Source: Niveispirillum sp.
GTDB taxonomy: Bacteria > Pseudomonadota > Alphaproteobacteria > Azospirillales > Azospirillaceae
Reading direction: 5' to 3'
Length of the DNA: 19,417 bases
Assembly: GCA_016463045.1 (NCBI GenBank)
Contig: JAEMSB010000019.1
Coordinates: 1 to 19,417, forward strand
The notes under the pieces are model-generated. The model did not search any database. It had not been told where the DNA came from and worked only from the letters and a program-made list of their open reading frames with translations. The position numbers and the translations under genes are program-made. This document shows positions 15,365-19,417 of the stretch, in pieces (the first letter of the stretch is position 1; every line of letters starts with the position of its first letter).

Positions 15365-16095
15365 TGGCTTGTCAGGCGGCTGAACAACAGGTCAGTTTGA
15401 ACGATCAGGCCCTGCGCGTCACGTGCCGTACCGCCGATCCCGGCCAAGCGGCAGCCCCGTCTGCGCAGATGATCGATGATCTCGTCGGCCAGGGGCTGCC
15501 CCTGATAGAACTGCCTGAATGACAACTCGACATAGACATGATCCAGCCAGGGTGACAGACGCTCCGCCCCCTCCAACAGGGCCAGTTCACCGCCCTGCAC
15601 ATCGATCTTCAGCAGGGATGGGCGGGGCAGGCTGTTCAGCACTTCATCAAGGCGCCGTACTGGCACCGCAACCACTCCCACCTCCTCCGTGCCGGGGGCG
15701 AAAACCGTCTGGTTCTCGCCAATCGGCAGAAGCGAGGAACTGTCGGGACGGCGCGATACATGCAGATCGGCTGTTCCAGATACCGCGCCCAGGGCATGGC
15801 GATAAAGATGGGTGGACGCATCGGCGGCGAACAGCCGGGAAAAGACAGCGGCAGCGGATGGGAACGGTTGGAAGGCATGAATGACGGCGTCGGGATGCAG
15901 ATGCCGCATCAGCAGGGAGAACTGTCCGATATTCGCGCCCGCATCAATCACCGCGCGCACCTGAAGTGAACGCATGACCGGCATGTTCTCCAGGGATGCC
16001 GCCACCCTATGGCGCAGGCCGGCCCGAAAGGTGCCGTAGCGCAGCAATCTGGCCAGTTTTGCGGCTCGCCGGCAGAAAGCCATGAATAGACCCAT
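15361..16095 (-). CDS. FkbM-family methyltransferase (first gene of minus operon)
   Basis: The 244-residue protein has SAM motif I AVIDAGANIGQFS (48-60), a second-strand segment IHAFQPFPSA (72-81), and the FkbM signature in the form KIDVQGGE at 163-170, where the usual Glu of KIDVEG is Gln. It is clearly different from the second FkbM protein of the same operon, so the two probably modify different hydroxyls. It heads the minus-strand operon, 80 nt from a good promoter candidate. The RBS is weak. The acceptor is unknown. Confidence 0.83.
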   Translation of the reverse strand: MGLFMAFCRRAAKLARLLRYGTFRAGLRHRVAASLENMPVMRSLQVRAVIDAGANIGQFSLLMRHLHPDAVIHAFQPFPSAAAVFSRLFAADASTHLYRHALGAVSGTADLHVSRRPDSSSLLPIGENQTVFAPGTEEVGVVAVPVRRLDEVLNSLPRPSLLKIDVQGGELALLEGAERLSPWLDHVYVELSFRQFYQGQPLADEIIDHLRRRGCRLAGIGGTARDAQGLIVQTDLLFSRLTSQ

Positions 16096-16174
16096 CGCTA
16101 GCCGCCTGTGCCCGCACGATAAAATGATAGCGCCAGCCTTGGTTATCTGGTGCCCATGGTTGCATAGGGTGGCG

Positions 16175-16201
16175 ATTATAACTAAGGTAGAAAAATAGCA
16201 A
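16175..16201 (-). promoter_or_regulatory. Candidate sigma-70 promoter of the wzx-wzy operon
   Basis: Read on the minus strand, TTGCTA (16201-16196) and a consensus TATAAT (16180-16175) are separated by 15 bases. They lie about 80 nt upstream of the first gene at 16095. The spacing is two bases short of ideal, but the -10 is perfect and the surrounding DNA is AT-rich. No equally good promoter was found for the divergent plus-strand gene at 16259. Confidence 0.5.
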
Positions 16202-16258
16202 CTGTTTCATCATTTGGCCGGCTTTTGTACTGCTGGCCTGCACTAGACGAGGGTATCC

Positions 16259-17353
16259 ATGTATCCGATGACCCGGTCCATTCGCGCCGCTCTGTTCGCC
16301 GGTGCCGCCATGACCCTCGGCATGGCCTTTACGCCGGTTCAGCAGGCTATGGCCCAGCAGAGCACCCAGGCGGTCAGCAGTTTGCCCCCGGCCCTTCGTG
16401 CCGCTGTCCAGACGGGTAACACACCTGCCATCCAGCAGGCCATCCAGACACTTTCGGCGGGTAATGCCCAGCAGGCCGGCGTTCTGTCCGGTGCCGTTAT
16501 CCGCGCCGCAGAGCAGTTGCTGGCGACCAATCCGCAGGCTGCGATTGCCGCTGCCGCTGCCGCCGTGGAGGTTGTGCGCAATACGGGTGTACAGACCAGC
16601 GCGCCACAGCAGACGGAAGCTGTCGTGACGACGGCGGCCCGTATCTTCGTCAATCCGACGGCGATCGCCGCCAATTCCACCGCTGCCAGTTCGCTGGCAA
16701 CCGCGACGCTTTCTGTGGCCCAGGCCTCCCAGAACGCCACGGTTCTGGCGACAGTGGCCACAGCCGCCGTCAGCACGGCGGAGCGCATTGTGCAGACCAA
16801 TCCCGCCGCTGCTGTACAGCTGGCCGCACAGGCTGTGCAGTCCGTATCATCCACGTCTACCGCCCAGGCAGCCCCTTCGCAGGTTTCCCAGGTTGCCACC
16901 ACAGCGGCGCGCATCATTGTGCAGCCGGAAGCCGCCCGTGTGGCTCCTCAGACAGTTGCCAGTGTTGCGGTCAACGTCACCCAGATCGTCAGCAATCCCG
17001 CAGTCTATCAGGCCGCGCCGAGTGCCGCGATCCAAGTCATGGCCTCTGCCTATACCGCCGTTTCGCAGCCCACAGTCCAGGCCGCAGCGCCCCAGGCAAC
17101 CACAACGGTTGTCTCAACATTGACGGCTGCCAGCAATAACACGACCCTTACCCAGTCGAATTCCAGCAATCCGGCCCAGATCAACCAGATTCTGGCCAGG
17201 CCTACGACGACGACGACCACCACGCCCCAGGCAACCCAGACCGCCCAGCAGCCGCAGGCCACAACGCAGCAGCAGACCACCCCCACCACCCCCACCGCGC
17301 CCACGAACCAACCGGTGGAAGAGACGCCGATCCTGACAGGCAGCCCGACCTGA
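16259..17353 (+). CDS. Secreted Ala/Gln/Thr-rich repeat protein of unknown function
   Basis: The 364-residue protein starts with a Sec signal peptide: Arg6 and Arg9, a hydrophobic core, and a likely cut after Ala32 in QAMA-QQ. The mature part is low in complexity and contains no lysine, cysteine or tryptophan. It carries degenerate repeats of an alanine-rich helix ending in Asn-Pro or Gln-Pro, at about residues 82-95, 125-137, 173-185, 215-227 and 239-252, with spacing of roughly 41-49 then 24 residues. The last 50 residues are a Thr/Pro/Gln-rich tail (PTTTTTTTPQ, then TTPTTPTAPT). I recognise no family. GAGGG lies five bases before the ATG. It could be a periplasmic or surface protein tied to the polymer, with the tail acting as a spacer. 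It has its own strong terminator and is divergent from the wzx-wzy operon. Confidence 0.75.
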   Translation: MYPMTRSIRAALFAGAAMTLGMAFTPVQQAMAQQSTQAVSSLPPALRAAVQTGNTPAIQQAIQTLSAGNAQQAGVLSGAVIRAAEQLLATNPQAAIAAAAAAVEVVRNTGVQTSAPQQTEAVVTTAARIFVNPTAIAANSTAASSLATATLSVAQASQNATVLATVATAAVSTAERIVQTNPAAAVQLAAQAVQSVSSTSTAQAAPSQVSQVATTAARIIVQPEAARVAPQTVASVAVNVTQIVSNPAVYQAAPSAAIQVMASAYTAVSQPTVQAAAPQATTTVVSTLTAASNNTTLTQSNSSNPAQINQILARPTTTTTTTPQATQTAQQPQATTQQQTTPTTPTAPTNQPVEETPILTGSPT

Positions 17354-17451
17354 GATTGACGGTACGGGTCTGTTTGGGTTGATCCCAGACAGCGTTGGCG
17401 TTTGGTAAACTGAAAGCAGAGCGGGCGTGCGGTCAGGTGGAATAAGCCCCA

Positions 17452-17499
17452 ATCAATGAAAAGCCCCGGAAGCAGATGCTTCCGGGGCTTTTCATTGAT
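17452..17499. terminator. Bidirectional rho-independent terminator
   Basis: A perfect 22-bp inverted repeat (arms 17452-17473 and 17478-17499) flanks a four-base loop AGAT. The GC-rich core AGCCCCGGAAGC is bordered by AAAA on one side and TTTT on the other, so it can end transcription in both directions. It lies between the convergent secreted-protein and Wza-like genes. Confidence 0.92.
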
Positions 17500-17545
17500 G
17501 CTGTCAGCGAAGGGCAACAGGCTGGGCAGCAAGGTCTGATGAGCA

Positions 17546-17579
17546 GACGGCCATGAAGCATATTCCCTCCATGGCCGTC
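17546..17579 (-). terminator. Second hairpin downstream of the Wza-like gene
   Basis: GACGGCCATG (17546-17555) and CATGGCCGTC (17570-17579) form a perfect ten-base stem with a 14-base loop, starting seven bases after the Wza-like stop on the minus strand. There is no T run. An alternative stem (GTCTG 17534-17538 with CAGAC 17544-17548) overlaps one arm, so the two structures exclude each other. It may protect the 3' end of the mRNA rather than terminate it. Confidence 0.4.
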
Positions 17580-17586
17580 GAGCGCA

Positions 17587-18189
17587 TCAGAAACGGCGCT
17601 CCCGGACACGGACAATGTCACCCGGCAGGATCGGGGTCAGTTCATCGGCACGCAATTCCTGCTGCTGACCATTGATCACACGGACCAGGACGACATCATT
17701 TTCAAGGGCCCGGTAATCATACCCACCGGCCCGGGCAATCGCACTCAGGACGGTCAGCCCGATCGTGTAAGGAAATTCCCCTGGTTGGCGAACTTCGCCC
17801 AGCACGTAGAAAGGCCTGAAGGTCTGGACCTCGACCGATACGCTAGGTGATTGCAGAAGATTCTTCTCGATCAGGCTTTTCTCGATTCGCTGTGCCAGCT
17901 CATTGGCTGTAAGGCCGGCCGCACGGACATTGCCGATCAGCGGCAGGGTCAGATTTCCGGTTGGATCGACAGTGACGTCACCAGAAAGGTTTTCCTGGCT
18001 GAAAACTTGCACACGCACGGTGTTACCTGCTTCCAGCCGATAGCCCTCGGCCGGATTGACGATGGTTTTCGGCGCGAATTCCGTGGGTGCCGCACGGTTG
18101 CTGCTGCTGCTGCAGGCCGCAACGGTCAGGCACAGCCCAAATGCCGCAACGAGCTTCAGGAATTTCTGCATCTTGCAATTCCAGAACAT
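17587..18189 (-). CDS. Wza-like polysaccharide export lipoprotein
   Basis: Read from ATG at 18189 this is a 200-residue lipoprotein precursor with a signal peptide and lipobox VAAC (Cys26), so it should be lipidated in the outer membrane or periplasm. After a short Ser/Asn linker comes the polysaccharide-export domain (YRLEAGNTVRVQVFSQENLSG, about 50-70, then DPTGNLTLPLIGNVRAAGLT). A soluble-ligand-binding beta-grasp domain follows (FYVLGEVRQPGEFPYTIGLTVLSAIARAGGY, 127-157). It is much shorter than E. coli Wza, as is common for alphaproteobacterial export proteins. The start at 18189 is fixed by AGGAG nine bases upstream; a longer frame to 18294 has no such site, and ATG 18171 is possible. 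It would form the exit channel for the polymer. No Wzc-type co-polymerase is in the window. Confidence 0.88.
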   Translation of the reverse strand: MFWNCKMQKFLKLVAAFGLCLTVAACSSSSNRAAPTEFAPKTIVNPAEGYRLEAGNTVRVQVFSQENLSGDVTVDPTGNLTLPLIGNVRAAGLTANELAQRIEKSLIEKNLLQSPSVSVEVQTFRPFYVLGEVRQPGEFPYTIGLTVLSAIARAGGYDYRALENDVVLVRVINGQQQELRADELTPILPGDIVRVRERRF

Positions 18190-18198
18190 CCGTATTTT

Positions 18199-18203
18199 CT
18201 CCT
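18199..18203 (-). promoter_or_regulatory. RBS that fixes the start of the Wza-like gene
   Basis: On the minus strand AGGAG lies nine bases before the ATG at 18189-18187. This favours MFWNCKMQKF as the N-terminus over the ATG six codons later or the longer frame upstream. Confidence 0.7.
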
Positions 18204-18280
18204 GACCGCGATCATTGGATGAAGCCATATATAGCAGATGGCTCCCCTCGGCTTTGCTACTAGCCCGGTAAGATAGCGTA

Positions 18281-18317
18281 TTGCAAGGTGCCAACCGGCA
18301 TCAGGCACCGCAAGGAG
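18281..18317 (+). promoter_or_regulatory. Leader hairpin abutting the RBS of the phosphatase gene
   Basis: GGTGCC (18287-18292) pairs with GGCACC (18304-18309). The stem can extend by TTGC (18281-18284) with GCAA (18310-18313) across a two-base bulge. The last A of the stem is the first base of the RBS AGGAG (18313-18317). Folding would place the RBS at the base of the hairpin, which could tune translation. No ligand-binding RNA class is recognised. Confidence 0.35.
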
Positions 18318-18324
18318 AGAGCCC

Positions 18325-19140
18325 ATGGCGGCAAGAAAGATCTGGAACGCCCTGGCGGCAAGGTTCCGTCAGCATTCGCCCATGGCAGACGGGGTGGAGA
18401 GGACATTCCTGATACCGGAAGGTCAGCTTGTCTATGCCATCGGCGATATCCATGGGGAAGCGGACCTGCTACGGAAATTGCTGGTCAAATTGCGGATCGA
18501 TGCCGACAATCACGCCCAAAGGGCAGCCGTCTCGCTCATTTTCCTGGGGGATTATCTGGATCGTGGGCCGGACAGCCGACAGGTACTGGATATCTTGACC
18601 AGCGATCCCTTCCCGGAAGCGTCCGTCCATTTCCTGCGCGGTAATCATGAGCAGGCTTTGCTGGATTTCCTGATCACGCCGGTTGAAGCCCAGGCATGGC
18701 TACGCTTCGGGGGGATCGAGACCCTGTCAAGCTATGGGGTTCGGGCTTCTCCAGGGCTCTCGGACCCGGCGCGGCTGATGGGGTTGGCGCAGGAACTGGC
18801 GGAGCGGCTGCCGACAACCCATCTGGCCTTCCTTCGCCATACCAAACTGATGAGCATTATCGGGGATTATGTCTTTGTCCATGCGGGCATCCGGCCCGGC
18901 ATATCGCTGGCCGCGCAACAGCCCGACGATCTGCTCTGGATTCGCGACGGGTTTGTGGATCGGCCCTTCAGTTCGGATTATGCCATCGTGCATGGACATA
19001 CGATCGTTGATGTCCCGGTTGTGACGGGCAACCGCATTGCGATTGATACCGGCGCCTATGCCACAGGCGTGCTGACCGCTCTGGCCTTATCCGGAAAAGA
19101 CCGGCGCTTGCTGCAGGTTGGCCAGCGGGGGAGCAGCTAA
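18325..19140 (+). CDS. PPP-family metallophosphatase (serine/threonine phosphatase-like)
   Basis: The 271-residue protein shows the full PPP metallophosphoesterase motif set: GDIHG (40-44), GDYLDRG (75-81), RGNHE (105-109), FVHAGIRPG (184-192) and VHGHT (222-226). All metal ligands are present, so it should be an active two-metal phosphatase. Relatives are bacterial PrpA/ApaH-like enzymes that remove phosphate from proteins or nucleotides. The start has AGGAG seven bases upstream. It is divergent from the Wza-like gene across 135 bp, and such phosphatases are often found beside polysaccharide export genes. A role in controlling export or synthesis by dephosphorylation is plausible, but the target is unknown. 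Confidence 0.87.
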   Translation: MAARKIWNALAARFRQHSPMADGVERTFLIPEGQLVYAIGDIHGEADLLRKLLVKLRIDADNHAQRAAVSLIFLGDYLDRGPDSRQVLDILTSDPFPEASVHFLRGNHEQALLDFLITPVEAQAWLRFGGIETLSSYGVRASPGLSDPARLMGLAQELAERLPTTHLAFLRHTKLMSIIGDYVFVHAGIRPGISLAAQQPDDLLWIRDGFVDRPFSSDYAIVHGHTIVDVPVVTGNRIAIDTGAYATGVLTALALSGKDRRLLQVGQRGSS

Positions 19141-19176
19141 CAGGCCTGAGCCTTAATATTTTACGCTTCCGGGGCC

Positions 19177-19225
19177 GTTGAGATTCAAAGGCATCTTTGG
19201 ACAACCCATTGAAATGAATCTCAAC
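19177..19225. repeat. 11-bp perfect inverted repeat with 27-bp spacer
   Basis: GTTGAGATTCA (19177-19187) and TGAATCTCAAC (19215-19225) are perfect inverted copies. A smaller hairpin CAAAG-GCAT-CTTTG (19186-19199) overlaps the left arm end. The right arm covers the stop codon of the minus-strand RHH gene. There is no T run, so a rho-independent terminator is not clear. Other readings are a mobile-element end or a partition or replication site. Confidence 0.5.
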
Positions 19226-19417
19226 AGACCCTGGATGCTGCCAATTCCCGCTCCAGCGCGGCCACGGCATTTTCCAGCACCTCACCCAGGACCCAGCCTT
19301 CACGGTCGGCAATGGCCAGGAAGCTATCGATGGTTTCCTGTCGGGCACGGATATTGAACTGCACATTCCGGCCCGTGCGGTGCCGGCGCTGTTCGCGTCG
19401 TGCGGGCGGTGGCGGGG
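19221..19417 (-). CDS. ParG/StbC-like ribbon-helix-helix protein, C-terminal 65 residues (cut by window edge)
   Basis: The minus-strand frame reads from the window edge to TGA at 19223-19221. A Pro/Arg-rich stretch (PPPPARREQRRHRTGR) leads into VQFNIRARQETIDSFLAIAD, then REGWVLGEVLENAVAALERELA and the end SRVC. This is the pattern of ribbon-helix-helix partition or stability proteins: a basic flexible N-terminus, one DNA-contacting beta strand (VQFNIRA), and two helices. Family members are usually encoded just after a ParA ATPase on plasmids, where they bind the centromere and regulate their own operon. The expected parA would lie beyond 19417. The N-terminus is missing, so the assignment rests on the RHH core. 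Confidence 0.65.
   Translation of the reverse strand, partial: PPPPARREQRRHRTGRNVQFNIRARQETIDSFLAIADREGWVLGEVLENAVAALERELAASRVC

Noticed and set aside
14324..15400. 358-codon plus-strand frame over wzx
   Set aside because: The product is extremely Gln/Arg/His-rich, as expected from the antisense of a Leu/Ala-rich membrane protein.
17209..17300. Short Thr/Pro/Gln codon repeats as a possible CRISPR or microsatellite array
   Set aside because: They are in-frame codons of the secreted protein's tail with irregular units and no spacers.
17366..17392. Short TGGG/CCCA stem after the secreted-protein gene as a terminator
   Set aside because: The stem is only four pairs with a mismatched extension and no T run. 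The 22-bp hairpin further on explains termination.
18968..19366. 132-codon minus-strand frame crossing the phosphatase end
   Set aside because: It is out of frame with the convincing RHH protein on the same strand and antisense to the phosphatase C-terminus; the RHH frame has recognisable structure.

Overview
The window is an exopolysaccharide (capsule or O-antigen type) assembly locus from a Gram-negative, GC-rich bacterium. Codon use, the short lipoprotein export component and the style of the partition-type gene at the right edge suggest an alphaproteobacterium, probably Rhodospirillales/Azospirillaceae. The taxon is an inference, because no rRNA or marker gene is present.

Layout. At the left edge a group 4 glycosyltransferase (minus strand, cut by the window edge) is divergent from a ten-ORF plus-strand operon (1014-10097). 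That operon holds a WbaP-type initiating phosphoglycosyltransferase, a 41-codon ORF fitted exactly between its neighbours, an HddA-type GHMP sugar kinase, a Nudix hydrolase, a ThDP-dependent dehydrogenase-type E1 alpha/beta pair, a ColD-type PLP 3-dehydratase (histidine in place of the PLP lysine), an extended SDR, an HddC-type nucleotidyltransferase and a family 2 glycosyltransferase. A convergent minus-strand operon (16095 down to 10087) holds an FkbM methyltransferase, Wzx flippase, Wzy polymerase, a group 4 glycosyltransferase, a class I methyltransferase and a second FkbM methyltransferase. The two operons overlap tail to tail by 11 nt.

To the right lie a secreted, lysine- and cysteine-free Ala/Gln/Thr-rich repeat protein of unknown role (plus), a strong bidirectional terminator, a small Wza-like outer-membrane lipoprotein (minus), a divergent PPP-family metallophosphatase (plus), and the C-terminal part of a ParG/StbC-like ribbon-helix-helix protein (minus). 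The last gene hints that the locus may sit on a plasmid or chromid.

How it works together. WbaP would load the first sugar phosphate onto undecaprenyl phosphate. The glycosyltransferases would extend the unit, the three methyltransferases would decorate it, Wzx would flip it, Wzy would polymerise it and the Wza-like protein would export it. The kinase, nucleotidyltransferase, ColD-like, E1 alpha/beta and SDR genes look like a dedicated pathway for an unusual nucleotide sugar. ColD-type chemistry gives a 3-deoxy-4-keto sugar, and an E1 pair without E2/E3 could add a two-carbon unit to that ketone, followed by SDR reduction. The result would be a yersiniose-like 4-C-branched octose, possibly GDP-linked, made with a different ThDP enzyme from YerE. 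This is the most interesting possibility in the window and it is an inference. No 4,6-dehydratase, GmhA/GmhB, ManC or Wzc is present here.
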